From positions 236,724-300,723 of the forward strand of contig NZ_JACHNV010000003.1 in assembly GCF_014199535.1 (NCBI RefSeq): 64,000 nucleotides of DNA, written 5' to 3'. The position numbers were made by a program, and so were the translations under genes. Under the pieces are notes generated by a model. That model did no database searches and was not told the origin of the DNA. It saw only the letters and a program-made list of their open reading frames with translations. Numbering within the stretch: position 1 is the stretch's first letter; every line of letters begins with the position of its first letter. Positions 41,399-49,968 of this stretch are shown piece by piece. Origin of the DNA: Hymenobacter latericoloratus (GTDB lineage Bacteria; Bacteroidota; Bacteroidia; Cytophagales; Hymenobacteraceae).

Positions 41399-43660
41399 CT
41401 AGGCCTTCTCCTTGGCGGGCTTGCGCTTCACTTTAATCTTCTCCAGTTTCTTGCCGTTCTCGGGGGTAGCGGCCTCGCTGCCCGGGCCGCCGACCAGGGT
41501 CATTTCCCGGACGAGGTGACCGGCACCGGCGAATTTATCGACTACGAAGAGCATGTAGCGCACGTCGAGGGTGATGTTGCGCACCCGGTCGGGGTTGAAC
41601 ATGATGTCGGACATGGTGCCTTCCCAGTTCCGGTCGAAGTTGGTGCCGATCAGCTCCCCGCGGCCGTTGATGACGGGTGAGCCGGAGTTGCCGCCGGTGG
41701 TGTGGTTGGTGGCAATAAAGGCAACGGGTACGGTGCCTTTGTAGGCGTAGGGGCCGAAACCCTTGTTTTTGTACAGCTCGGCGAGGCGGGCGGGCACTTC
41801 AAACTCGGGGTTGGTGGGGTCAGCCTTCTCCATAATGCCGTCGAGGGTGGTGTAGAAGTCGTACTGGGTGCCGTCGGCGGGCTGGTAGCCGGCTACCTGG
41901 CCATAAGCCACGCGCAGGGTGGAGTTGGCATCGGGGTAGAACTTGCGCTCCGGCTGCTGCAGGCGCAGGCCGGCCACGTACGTGCGCTGAAGCAGGGCAA
42001 TGTTGTCGGTAGCGGCCGTGTAGGTGGGTAGTACTTGCTGGCGGTAGGTGGTCACGATGGCCTGGGCCAGTTGCACGGCGGGGTCGTTGCGCAGGTTGGT
42101 CACGTTGCCTTTTGCTACCTCATCGAGCACCGCGTAAGCCGATTCCTGCGTGGTCAGGCGCGACTTGCTGTAGAGCTGGGCCGCGTAGGCCGACCAGCCG
42201 GTGGTAGCGTACTGCTTCTGCAGGTTCTTGACGTAGGCGGGCAGCAGGGCGGCCGGGGTTCCGTTGGCGTAGAGGGGTAGGAGGGCGGCAGCCACCTTCT
42301 GGTCGGTGGGGGCGCTGTAGTTGCGGAAGAAGCCCACGGAGCCTTTCCGGGTTTTTTCGGCGGCGGCGGCCAGCTCTTCCAGCGGGACTTTTTTATCAGC
42401 CATATCCAGCAAAGGCAGCAGGCTGTTGGCGTAGGTCATCAGCTCCACACCCAGGGCAGCTTCCGTCACGTAGTCGCGGGCCAGGGTGTAGTCGCGGACG
42501 GTGGCGTAGTGTTGACGCAGCTCGGGCAGGAGGCCGGCAAAGGCCGCGCGACGGGCCTCGTCACCACTTTCGGCCCACTGCTGGAACTGAGCTTCCTGCT
42601 GCTGCTTCACGCGCACGGCGTCCAGCTTTTTCAGGCCCCGGGTTTCGCCAATCCACTTTTTCCAGTAGTTAGCAATGCTGGCGTACTTGGCCGCGTACTG
42701 AATGCGCACCTTGTCGGAGGCCTTCATGTCGGCATCCAGCACTTTCAGCTTGGCGTCGCGCACCTTGATTTTAGCCGGGTTCGACAGCGAATAGGTTTCA
42801 TCAACGCCCCAGGAGGTCAGGTACTCGTTGGTGCGACCGGGGAAACCGAACACCAGGGTGAAGTCGCCGGGCTGCACGCCGCTCAGGGAAATGGGCAGGT
42901 GGTGGCGGGGCTTGAAGGGCTTGTTATCGGGAGAGTAGGGGGCGGGTTTGTTGTCGGGGCCAGCGTAGATGCGGAAGATGCTGAAGTCGCCGGTGTGGCG
43001 GGGCCAGGCCCAGTTGTCGGTGTCGCCCCCAAACTTGCCGATGCTGCTCGGCGGCGCGCCTACCAGCCGGATGTCCTGGAACACTTCCGTCACGAACAGA
43101 TAGTATTCGTTGCCATTGAACATGGGCCGCACGAAGGCCTGGTAGCCAGTGCCCTGCACGGCGGCCTGGGCCACGCGCTGGCTGTTTACCTGCACCAGTT
43201 TCTCGCGCTCAGCCTCCACAATGCCTTTGGTAGGCACGCCCGCCAGCACCTGGCTGGTCACGTCTTCCATGCGCACGATAAAGGTAGCCGTCAGGCCGGG
43301 GTTGGGCAGCTCCTGCTCCCGGTTCATGGCCCAGTAGCCCTTCGTGAGGTAGTCTTTCTCGACGGAAGAGTGGCTCTGAATCTGGCTGTAGCCGCAGTGG
43401 TGGTTGGTCAGGAGCAGGCCCTGGTCGCTGATGATTTCGCCGGTGCAGCCCCCGCCGAACTGTACCACGGCGTCCTTGAGGCTACCCTGGTTGATGGAGT
43501 AAATCTGCTCGGCCGTGAGCTTGAGGCCTTTTTTCTGCATGTCGGCCTCGTTGAGCTGCTTGAGTAGCAGCGGCAGCCACATGCCTTCATCGGCGCGGGC
43601 CTGGGGCAGGCAGGAAAGGAGGGTAAGGGCCAGCAAAGCCAGCCGGGAGCGTACGCGCAT
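41399..43660 (-). CDS. S46-family dipeptidyl-peptidase (DPP7/DPP11 type)
   Basis: A 753-aa periplasmic serine dipeptidyl-peptidase, a family typical of Bacteroidota that feeds on oligopeptides. Signal peptide to about residue 23. The catalytic His lies in GLLLTNHHCGY (about 87-88), the Asp in DNWAWPRHTGDFS, and the Ser in TGGNSGSPVINGRGE. The large helical insert between them is present. The C-terminal FDRNWEGTMSDIMFNPDRV and DIRYMLFVVDKFAGAGHL are conserved. Whether it has DPP7 (hydrophobic) or DPP11 (Asp/Glu) specificity depends on one residue I cannot align with certainty. Confidence 0.92.
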   Translation of the reverse strand: MRVRSRLALLALTLLSCLPQARADEGMWLPLLLKQLNEADMQKKGLKLTAEQIYSINQGSLKDAVVQFGGGCTGEIISDQGLLLTNHHCGYSQIQSHSSVEKDYLTKGYWAMNREQELPNPGLTATFIVRMEDVTSQVLAGVPTKGIVEAEREKLVQVNSQRVAQAAVQGTGYQAFVRPMFNGNEYYLFVTEVFQDIRLVGAPPSSIGKFGGDTDNWAWPRHTGDFSIFRIYAGPDNKPAPYSPDNKPFKPRHHLPISLSGVQPGDFTLVFGFPGRTNEYLTSWGVDETYSLSNPAKIKVRDAKLKVLDADMKASDKVRIQYAAKYASIANYWKKWIGETRGLKKLDAVRVKQQQEAQFQQWAESGDEARRAAFAGLLPELRQHYATVRDYTLARDYVTEAALGVELMTYANSLLPLLDMADKKVPLEELAAAAEKTRKGSVGFFRNYSAPTDQKVAAALLPLYANGTPAALLPAYVKNLQKQYATTGWSAYAAQLYSKSRLTTQESAYAVLDEVAKGNVTNLRNDPAVQLAQAIVTTYRQQVLPTYTAATDNIALLQRTYVAGLRLQQPERKFYPDANSTLRVAYGQVAGYQPADGTQYDFYTTLDGIMEKADPTNPEFEVPARLAELYKNKGFGPYAYKGTVPVAFIATNHTTGGNSGSPVINGRGELIGTNFDRNWEGTMSDIMFNPDRVRNITLDVRYMLFVVDKFAGAGHLVREMTLVGGPGSEAATPENGKKLEKIKVKRKPAKEKA

Positions 43661-43766
43661 AGGGAAAGAAGTTATGCTGCTGGGTGGTCAGCAAAAGGAT
43701 GACGCAAAAATAGCGAACCGGCTGCTTGCAGGGCCCGACAAGAGCTTTTATCGGCAATTTTCCACG

Positions 43767-43802
43767 AAAAAGCCCTACCTCAACCTTGGGGTTGAGGTAG
43801 GG
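43767..43802 (-). terminator. Rho-independent terminator of DUF1232 gene
   Basis: Stem ccctacctcaacc / ggttgaggtaggg with a four-base loop followed on the minus strand by a T-rich tract; 32 bases after the DUF1232 stop. Confidence 0.85.
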
Positions 43803-43833
43803 CCAGAGGGGTAGGGCGTACCTGCCGTAGTGC

Positions 43834-44361
43834 TTACGAATGACCCATTTCGGCCACGGCCGGGGCGTTTTCGGCATTGGTGTTCGAGGCGGCGTAGGCG
43901 GGCTGGGCGGCAGCGGCCGGAATGTCGTCGGTTTTTTCGGAGGCGTGGGTTTGCTCCCACTCCCGGAAGCGGGTGATTTCGCCCTGGAAGCTATCCACAA
44001 ACCAGCTCAGCAGGGCCAAATCATCCAGGAAGCCTACCACCGGAATGAAGTCGGGCACTAAATCAACCGGGGAAAGGGTGTAGAGCAGCACGCCCAGCGC
44101 CGACACAATGGTACCGGTTTCAATCTGGCGGTAGTTGCCGCTCACGTAGTTGCGCACCAGCCGGACCACGGTGTAGGCTACGTCGAAGAGTTGCTTGAAC
44201 TTGTTGTCTTTGCTTTCCTTGCTGGCGAGCTTGTTGGCCACTTCGTTCAGTACCATTACTACCTTAAACGGGCGGCCCAGCAATTTGCCGGCACGGTTGA
44301 GGAAGACACTAAACAGGGCGTTTTTGGAAATTGAAATACCTTTTTCTACGAGAGAGGCCAT
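43834..44361 (-). CDS. DUF1232 (YkvA) membrane protein
   Basis: A 175-aa protein with the YkvA/DUF1232 core at about 90-130: LGVLLYTLSPVDLVPDFIPV followed by VGFLDDLALLSWFV, a conserved hydrophobic hairpin. The N-terminal ~85 residues are helical and basic; the C-terminal ~45 are Ala/Glu-rich and probably disordered. Function unknown. Confidence 0.85.
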   Translation of the reverse strand: MASLVEKGISISKNALFSVFLNRAGKLLGRPFKVVMVLNEVANKLASKESKDNKFKQLFDVAYTVVRLVRNYVSGNYRQIETGTIVSALGVLLYTLSPVDLVPDFIPVVGFLDDLALLSWFVDSFQGEITRFREWEQTHASEKTDDIPAAAAQPAYAASNTNAENAPAVAEMGHS

Positions 44362-44430
44362 AAGAACGGGGTGATAAGAAGTGTGCTTCCTCTACGCTTG
44401 CTGCCGGCCCCGTGTTGCCCACTAGCGGCC

Positions 44431-45000
44431 TCAGCCGAGCAGGTAGGCGTAATAGGCGAAAGATTCCCGGAGCAGGGCGTACGCATCGCGCCACTCGTAG
44501 TAGGTGGCGTGCGCCGCGTGTACTACCGGCACACCTTGCTTCCGCAGGAGCAGCTTGGTGCGGCTGAGATGAAAGAACTGCGACACGACCAGGGCCGAGC
44601 GTAAGTGCCGCTGCCGGGCTAGGCGGGCGTAATTGCGGGCGGTAGCTTGCGTGGTATTGCCTTCGTTATCAATAAGAATAACCTGGTTGGGTACGCCCTG
44701 CGCCACCAGGTAGCGCTGCATCACAGTGCCTTCATAATGGCCCTCCTTGCCCAAGCCTCCGCTCACCAGAATCAGCGGGCTGACTCCCTGGCGGTACAGT
44801 TCCAGGGCCTTATCCAGCCGGGCCTGCAGGCGAGCAGATAAGCTGCCATCCGGATTAACCGTGTTGCCCAGCACAATCAAACAGTCAACCGGCTGCACAT
44901 CATCGGTGAGGCCATCAACCGTAACCACCGCGCTGTGTATGATAAGCCAGCCGAGTAATAAAGTCAGACCCGTGAGTACGCGACGTTTAACCGTGGACAT
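44431..45000 (-). CDS. YdcF/SanA-family (DUF218) protein
   Basis: A 189-aa protein with one N-terminal membrane anchor (VLTGLTLLLGWLIIHSAVVT) and the DUF218 alpha/beta domain: DCLIVLGNTVNPDGSLSARL, PLILVSGGLGKEGHYEGTVM, LIDNEGNTTQATARNYARL and ALVVSQFFHLSRTKLLLRKQ. SanA/YdcF relatives act in envelope permeability or bind nucleotides; no reaction is settled. Start at 45000 (MSTVKRRVLTGL). Confidence 0.88.
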   Translation of the reverse strand: MSTVKRRVLTGLTLLLGWLIIHSAVVTVDGLTDDVQPVDCLIVLGNTVNPDGSLSARLQARLDKALELYRQGVSPLILVSGGLGKEGHYEGTVMQRYLVAQGVPNQVILIDNEGNTTQATARNYARLARQRHLRSALVVSQFFHLSRTKLLLRKQGVPVVHAAHATYYEWRDAYALLRESFAYYAYLLG

Positions 45001-45129
45001 GTGCCGGTAAAATGGAGGGGAAGAGGCTTTGCGAGCTGAGCGGGGGTAGCAAAACACCAGAATCAGGTAGCATCTGCCAATCTGTACTATCTGCTCGGAA
45101 AACTACTGCTTTCCTGTAGCTTCGCCGGC

Positions 45130-45666
45130 ATGAGCCACCTCACCACCCGCCCCGCTGCCACTGAGTACGCGCCCTTCTACGAAACCTACGTTCGCCTGAT
45201 TCCGGCGGGCCACGACCCATTGCAGCAGCTGCGGGAGCAACCCGCTACCCTGAAGCAGCTGCTCCACGGCCTCACCGACGAGCAAGCCCGCCTGCGCTAT
45301 GCGCCCGGCAAGTGGAGTATCAAGGAAAGCCTAGTGCATGTGCTCGATACGGAGCGCATCTTCGCCTACCGGGCCCTGCGCATCGCCCGCGGCGACCAGC
45401 AGCCTTTGCCCGGCTTCGACCAGGACGCCTACGTGCCCGCCTCCGACGCCGATGAACGGCCGCTGGAAGATATTCTGGCTGAGTATGATGCGGTGCGCGC
45501 CGCTACCCTCAGCCTGTTCGGCTCGTTCCGGCCGGAGGCCTACGAGCGGCTGGGCACGGCCAGCACGTTTCCGGTGAGTGTGCGCGCCCTGGCCTACATG
45601 ACGGCCGGCCACGAAGCCCACCACCTTACCCTGTTACAAGAGCGCTACCTGCCACTGCTGAAGTAA
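45130..45666 (+). CDS. DinB-family protein
   Basis: A 178-aa DinB/YfiT-like four-helix metal-binding protein. LLHGLTDEQARLRYAPGKWS, then IKESLVHVLDTERIFAYRAL (first His) and AYMTAGHEAHHLTLLQERY (last two His) give the usual three-histidine site. Family members include bacillithiol- or mycothiol-type S-transferases and hydrolases; the role here is not known. It is divergent from the YdcF gene. Confidence 0.9.
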   Translation: MSHLTTRPAATEYAPFYETYVRLIPAGHDPLQQLREQPATLKQLLHGLTDEQARLRYAPGKWSIKESLVHVLDTERIFAYRALRIARGDQQPLPGFDQDAYVPASDADERPLEDILAEYDAVRAATLSLFGSFRPEAYERLGTASTFPVSVRALAYMTAGHEAHHLTLLQERYLPLLK

Positions 45667-45749
45667 TTCGTACTTTCACCGGCGTACAACACCGGCCCGA
45701 ACGGGCGCGTTAAAGTACCAGAATCCTTCCTCTCATCATCCCTACCACC

Positions 45750-45866
45750 ATGGCAAAAGCACAAGACGCCCGCAAAGAGAAAAAGAAAGAGTCAACAAAG
45801 ACGGACAAAGAAAAAAAGGCCGCGAAGGATGAAAAGAAAGCCGCTCGCGCCCGCAAACAAGAGTAG
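45750..45866 (+). CDS. Very small Lys/Glu-rich protein
   Basis: A 38-aa open frame beginning MAKAQDARKEKKKES and ending AARARKQE, more than half charged with alternating Lys/Ala/Glu, expected to be a single helix or disordered. It has its own upstream spacing (83 bases after the DinB stop) and a terminator 10 bases after its stop, which together suggest a real transcript. No family known; similar basic mini-proteins could bind RNA or DNA. Confidence 0.55.
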   Translation: MAKAQDARKEKKKESTKTDKEKKAAKDEKKAARARKQE

Positions 45867-45876
45867 CATGGAAGGC

Positions 45877-45906
45877 AGCCTGGGTAGAATTACCCAGGCT
45901 GTTTTT
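45877..45906 (+). terminator. Rho-independent terminator
   Basis: Stem agcctgggta / tacccaggct with a GAAT loop followed by TTTTT, directly after the 38-aa gene. Confidence 0.9.
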
Positions 45907-45928
45907 GCTTTCTACAAATGCCATATAC

Positions 45929-46342
45929 ATGCGTGCAAACCAGCGAATTGCGCTGCTTACCCTGGTAGTAGCCGACTACGATGAGGCCATTGCTTTTTAC
46001 ACGCAAAAGCTGCACTTCCGGCTGATAGAAGACACCGATCTGGGCTCCGGCAAACGCTGGGTCCGGGTGGCGCCCCGTGGCGTAACCGGTGGCACTGAGC
46101 TGCTGCTGGCCCGCGCCAGTACTCCTGAGCAAGCTACGCGGGTGGGCAACCAGACCGGAGGCCGCGTAGCTCTGTTTCTTTACACCGATAACCTGGCGCG
46201 GGATTATCAGCAGCTGCTCGCGGCGGGCGTATCCATTGTGCGCCCACCCGCAACCGAACCCTACGGCCGAGTGCTGGTATTCGCGGACTTGTATGGCAAC
46301 CTGTGGGACTTGCTTGAGCCGGCTTCCGGTCAGAGCGTGTAG
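45929..46342 (+). CDS. VOC/glyoxalase-like protein
   Basis: A 137-aa vicinal oxygen chelate fold protein: LTLVVADYDEAIAFYTQKLH and the second half-repeat ALFLYTDNLARDYQQLLAAG, ending VFADLYGNLWDLLEP. Metal-ligand candidates are present only in part, as in many glyoxalase/antibiotic-resistance-like VOC proteins of unknown substrate. Start at 45929 (MRANQRIALLTL). Its 3' end overlaps the convergent AlbA_2 gene by 13 bases. Confidence 0.85.
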   Translation: MRANQRIALLTLVVADYDEAIAFYTQKLHFRLIEDTDLGSGKRWVRVAPRGVTGGTELLLARASTPEQATRVGNQTGGRVALFLYTDNLARDYQQLLAAGVSIVRPPATEPYGRVLVFADLYGNLWDLLEPASGQSV

Positions 46343-46956
46343 TACACCTCTTTCTGCTTGTCGTGGTGCTTGATGTAGCCGTGTAGGGTAAGCTTGATGA
46401 GGGTGCGGTAAGCCCGGCGCTGCCCGATGTTGAGCAGCTTCATGTACTGGGCCAGCGTAATGCGCGGGTTTTTCTGGAGGTAGTCCAGCACGGCCAGTTC
46501 TTCCCTGTTCAGCGGAATGCGCTCAAACTGAGGGGTAGGGTCGGTGCGCTCCAGCACTTTTTCGGTGAGCTGACTGGTTTGCACGCTTTCGTCGCGCACG
46601 CGCACGTAGGCGCGCCAGTCGCCCTCGGCTACCTGGGCGCGGTGAGGTTTGTGGGCGCTTTCCGCCACCGTCACTACCAGCACTACCCGGTCATCGTGCT
46701 CCACCTCCCGAAACCGCAGCTCCAGGGGCGGGTCGATGTAGTGCCGGGCGGCTTCGCGCAGCTGAAATAGTTCTTCTTCCGCATCGCGCACGCCCACAAT
46801 CCGGCCGTCGTCATCCACGCCCACCAGCACCCGGCCGCCGTGCGTATTGGCCAATGAGGCCAGGGTGCGGGCAATGCGGGTCGGGTGGGTAGTCCGCTTC
46901 TTGAACTCCAGCCGCTCACCTTCGCCCTGCCGAATCAGTTCCTGCAAATCAGTCAT
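46330..46956 (-). CDS. AlbA_2 (Schlafen-like) DNA-binding protein with winged helix
   Basis: A 208-aa protein: an AlbA_2 domain at about 8-125 (GEGERLEFKKRTTHPTRIAR, SLANTHGGRVLVGVDDDGRI) and a C-terminal winged helix at about 148-208 (LNREELAVLDYLQKNPRITL, RRAYRTLIKLTLHGYI). It lacks the long ATPase-like region present in larger relatives. Likely a transcription regulator or nucleic-acid-binding protein; substrate and targets unknown. Confidence 0.82.
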   Translation of the reverse strand: MTDLQELIRQGEGERLEFKKRTTHPTRIARTLASLANTHGGRVLVGVDDDGRIVGVRDAEEELFQLREAARHYIDPPLELRFREVEHDDRVVLVVTVAESAHKPHRAQVAEGDWRAYVRVRDESVQTSQLTEKVLERTDPTPQFERIPLNREELAVLDYLQKNPRITLAQYMKLLNIGQRRAYRTLIKLTLHGYIKHHDKQKEVYYTL

Positions 46957-47049
46957 GTTGAGAAGGTTTAGCCCGACGTAGGGGGTAGGAAATTGGTACT
47001 TCTTTAACGCTGCAGCACCGCAGAAGGTACCCGGCGGGCTGCCGAATTC

Positions 47050-47919
47050 TTACTCAATGCCGGTTTCCTCGGCGGATATGCGCCAGAGGCGGCTGGCCTC
47101 CGTGCGGCTCTGGGCGCGCTCCGAAGTCCGGGCGGGGCGGGCGCCGGCAAAGTACCGGCCGCTGACCCGCGCCACTTCCGGCGAGGTAGCCAGGTACAGA
47201 GTGGTTAGGGCCCCCCGTTCGGGCGAAATCATTAGGGGCCGGGCTGCCCACCACAGGGCTTTCATAACGGGAGAAGTGCCGGGCCGCATCAGGCCAGTGT
47301 CCACCAGGCCGGGGTGCAGGCAGTTGGCCGTGATGCCCGTCAGGTCGAGGCGGTGGGCCAGTTCATTGGTAAACAGAATGTTGGCCAGCTTGGAATCGGC
47401 GTAGGCGGTGAGCCAGCTGTACTTGTCAGGGGAGTTGCGCACGTTCCGGTCGGGCTCAATCTCGCCCACCCAGTGCGCCACCGATGCCACCGTGACTACC
47501 CGCGCCTGCCCGGCCGCATCAAGCAAAGGCAGGAGCAGGTTGGTCAGGGCGTAGGGGGCCAGGTGGTTGGTAGCCCAGCTCAGCTCATGGCCCTCTTCGG
47601 TGAGAGCAAACCGCCCCGGCATGATGCCGGCGTTGTTGATGAGAATATCCAGCTGGCTAAGCTCGTTCTCCAGCTCCCGGGCCAGGGCGCGCACGTTCCG
47701 CAGCAACGAGAGGTCGTAGCACTTCACGGCTACCGGCGCCTCGGGGCCCACGGCGAGCTGTACCGCGGCCAGCGCGCGGGCCGCTTTGTCGGGGTCACGG
47801 CCTACCAGCACCACGCGGGCTCCCTGCCGGGCCAGCTCACGAGCAGTTACCAACCCAATACCGCTGGTAGCTCCCGTGACAAGGGCCGTTTTTCCGGAAA
47901 GTGGGAGAGAAGAAATCAT
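47050..47919 (-). CDS. SDR oxidoreductase, retinol-dehydrogenase-like
   Basis: A 289-aa classical short-chain dehydrogenase. TGATSGIGLVTAREL binds the cofactor with VGRDPDKAARA after strand 2 (NADP preference likely), NNAGIMPG follows, and the catalytic pair is in LTAYADSKLANILF (YxxxK) with the serine in VTVASVAHWVG. The C-terminal region resembles RDH11-14/WWOX-like members. Substrate unknown. Confidence 0.9.
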   Translation of the reverse strand: MISSLPLSGKTALVTGATSGIGLVTARELARQGARVVLVGRDPDKAARALAAVQLAVGPEAPVAVKCYDLSLLRNVRALARELENELSQLDILINNAGIMPGRFALTEEGHELSWATNHLAPYALTNLLLPLLDAAGQARVVTVASVAHWVGEIEPDRNVRNSPDKYSWLTAYADSKLANILFTNELAHRLDLTGITANCLHPGLVDTGLMRPGTSPVMKALWWAARPLMISPERGALTTLYLATSPEVARVSGRYFAGARPARTSERAQSRTEASRLWRISAEETGIE

Positions 47920-48094
47920 AGAGCAAATTAGCAGGCGGCCCGGCCGTAGCCTGCCTAGCCAAAACAGTTTGACAAAGGAGCAGGTAGCGCCGGAAGGAAA
48001 TACGAAAAAAGTAGGGGAGAGGTAACCCGACTTGTCCGGCCACCCAGCACGGCGGAGCGGCGGCCCCTGGCGGCTACAAAATTCTCGCCACGTT

Positions 48095-48136
48095 ACACAA
48101 AAAGCCGCTTCCCAGCCTGGGAAGCGGCTTTTGTGT
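48095..48136. terminator. Rho-independent terminator
   Basis: Near-perfect stem with core aaaagccgcttccc / gggaagcggctttt and a seven-base centre; 30 bases after the DUF3127 stop on the minus strand. Confidence 0.88.
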
Positions 48137-48165
48137 ACTGCCTATAGCAGCCTGCTCCTTATATA

Positions 48166-48591
48166 TTAGAAAGGCAGGTCGTTGTCGTCGTCGGAAGTAA
48201 TCGGGGCCGCCGAAGCACGCAGGTTAGGGTTCTGGTTCTGGGCCGGAGCCGCCGCACGCGGAGCCGCCTGCTGGTAGTTGCCACCGCCCTGGGGAGCCGA
48301 AGCGCCACCACCGGCACCCGACTCGATGCGCCAGGCCTCAAGGTTAGTGAAGTACAGCATCTGGCCGTTCTTGTTGAACCCACGGCCCCGCAGGTTAAAG
48401 GAAATTTTTACCTCGTCACCTACTTTATACGAGTCGATGAGGGCCGTCTTATCCTGTACCAGCTGAAACTTGATATGCTCGGGATACTGGCCGTCTACGA
48501 CCTCCAGCACGAACTCGCGCTTGCGGAATTTTTCGCTCACCTGCTGTTCGTCGAAAATCTCGTGCAGGCGGCCGGTAGCTTCGTAAGCCAT
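48166..48591 (-). CDS. DUF3127 protein, SSB-like
   Basis: A 141-aa protein with an OB-fold-type DUF3127 domain at about 1-85 (ATGRLHEIFDEQQVSEKFRK, FVLEVVDGQYPEHIKFQLV, GDEVKISFNLRGRGFN). A Gly/Ala/Gln/Asn-rich disordered tail follows, and an acidic end DDDNDLPF. The last residues closely resemble the SSB C-terminal peptide DDDIPF that recruits DNA-repair partners, so the whole protein is laid out like a single-stranded DNA-binding protein. Start at 48591. Single-strand binding is an inference. Confidence 0.85.
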   Translation of the reverse strand: MAYEATGRLHEIFDEQQVSEKFRKREFVLEVVDGQYPEHIKFQLVQDKTALIDSYKVGDEVKISFNLRGRGFNKNGQMLYFTNLEAWRIESGAGGGASAPQGGGNYQQAAPRAAAPAQNQNPNLRASAAPITSDDDNDLPF

Positions 48592-48739
48592 AAGAAAAAT
48601 AGGTTTGGGAAGTTGAAAACAGTAAACCAAACCTACGAAAAAAAACGCGGTTCGTTCGGGTCAATCCGGGGCTGCTGAGCCCAGATGCTTGCCTACCTTT
48701 GTCTTGCGTTTTTACCTGCCCGCTAATTTTTTTCGCTTT

Positions 48740-49729
48740 ATGACAAATTCCTTCGCTTTGGCTTTGCACGGTGGTGCCGGTACTATCTCGCCCCAGTACA
48801 TGACGGCGGAAAAAGAGCAGGAGTACCGGGCGGCGCTCGGCCAGGCCCTGGCCGTTGGCTACGCGGTGCTCGCTCAGGGAGGCTCGGCCCTGGAAGCGGT
48901 GGAACTGGCCGTTCGCAGCCTCGAAGACTGCCCCTTGTTTAATGCCGGCCGGGGCGCCGTGTTCACCCACGAAGGCCACCACGAAATGGACGCTGCCATC
49001 ATGGACGGGCGCACCCGCGCCGCCGGGGCCGTAACCGGGGTGCGGAGCGTACAAAATCCCATCCGGGCGGCGCGCCTGGTGATGGAGAAAACGGAGCACG
49101 TTCTGCTGGGCTACCCCGGCGCCGACGCTCTGGCCCGCCAGCACGGCCTGCCCCTGCAGCCCGTAGAATACTTCTTCACCCAGCAGCGCTACGACCAGCT
49201 GCAGGAAGCCCTGGCCGAAGGCCGCATGCGCCTTGATCATAGCCAAGCCCAGGAAACGGCAACTCCCCTGCTGGAGCCATCAGCTTTTCCTAACGAAGAC
49301 CCCAAAAAGAAAATGGGTACCGTGGGAGCCGTGGCTCGTGACGTGCACGGCCACCTGGCCGCCGCTACCAGTACCGGTGGCATGACCAACAAGCAGCACT
49401 CCCGCATCGGCGACTCGCCCATCATCGGGGCGGGCACCTTCGCCGACAACCGCACCTGCGCCATCAGCTGCACCGGGCACGGCGAGTTTTTCCTGCGCGC
49501 CGTGGTGGCCCACGATATCAGCTGCCTGATGGAGTACCGGGGGCTGAGCTTATCGGAGGCCTGCCGTATTGTGGTGCACGATAAGCTGGCGCCCGTCGGA
49601 GGAGAGGGCGGGCTGGTGGCCGTGGACGCGGCCGGCAACGTGGCCCTACCCTTCAACTCCGAAGGCATGTACCGCGCCTACCAAACCAGTGCCGATGCCG
49701 GTCCGTTCGTGGCTATTTACAGGGACTAA
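48740..49729 (+). CDS. iaaA: Isoaspartyl peptidase / plant-type L-asparaginase
   Basis: A 329-aa Ntn-hydrolase that self-cleaves into two chains. ALHGGAGTI at the N-terminus is the family start; the nucleophile threonine is T194 in KKKMGTVGAVARD, and the substrate-binding region is STGGMTNKQHSRIGDSPIIG. It cleaves beta-aspartyl peptides and asparagine. A TACCTTTG promoter-like box lies at 48694-48701. It faces the cyanophycinase gene, and the two enzymes can form consecutive steps of cyanophycin breakdown. Confidence 0.93.
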   Translation: MTNSFALALHGGAGTISPQYMTAEKEQEYRAALGQALAVGYAVLAQGGSALEAVELAVRSLEDCPLFNAGRGAVFTHEGHHEMDAAIMDGRTRAAGAVTGVRSVQNPIRAARLVMEKTEHVLLGYPGADALARQHGLPLQPVEYFFTQQRYDQLQEALAEGRMRLDHSQAQETATPLLEPSAFPNEDPKKKMGTVGAVARDVHGHLAAATSTGGMTNKQHSRIGDSPIIGAGTFADNRTCAISCTGHGEFFLRAVVAHDISCLMEYRGLSLSEACRIVVHDKLAPVGGEGGLVAVDAAGNVALPFNSEGMYRAYQTSADAGPFVAIYRD

Positions 49730-49909
49730 CCGCCGCCTCAGTTTTGCGCCTATATATATAAGGAGTAGCCGCAGAAAGTAGCACGGAGGGTTCTGGTTAG
49801 ATATCATTCAGATTTTCAGATGATAAAGCAGGAAATACGAGCATCCGTGCTTTTCCTGAACGGATACCCCATGCTGGTCCCTACCCCCATGCGTAAGGCA
49901 AAGCGCAGC

Positions 49910-49949
49910 AACAAAAAAAGGCTTCCCGAGCGGGAAGCCTTTTTTTGTT
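49910..49949. terminator. Bidirectional terminator
   Basis: Perfect 18-bp stem (A7-GGCTTCCC / GGGAAGCC-T7) with a GAGC loop, between iaaA (+) and cyanophycinase (-). A and T tracts on both sides allow termination in both directions. Confidence 0.92.
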
Positions 49950-49968
49950 GGTAGAGCACAGGGCTGGC

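Noticed and set aside
42509..43567. Long plus-strand frame inside the S46 peptidase
   Set aside because: Its composition is that of a frame shadow; the minus strand encodes a complete S46 peptidase.
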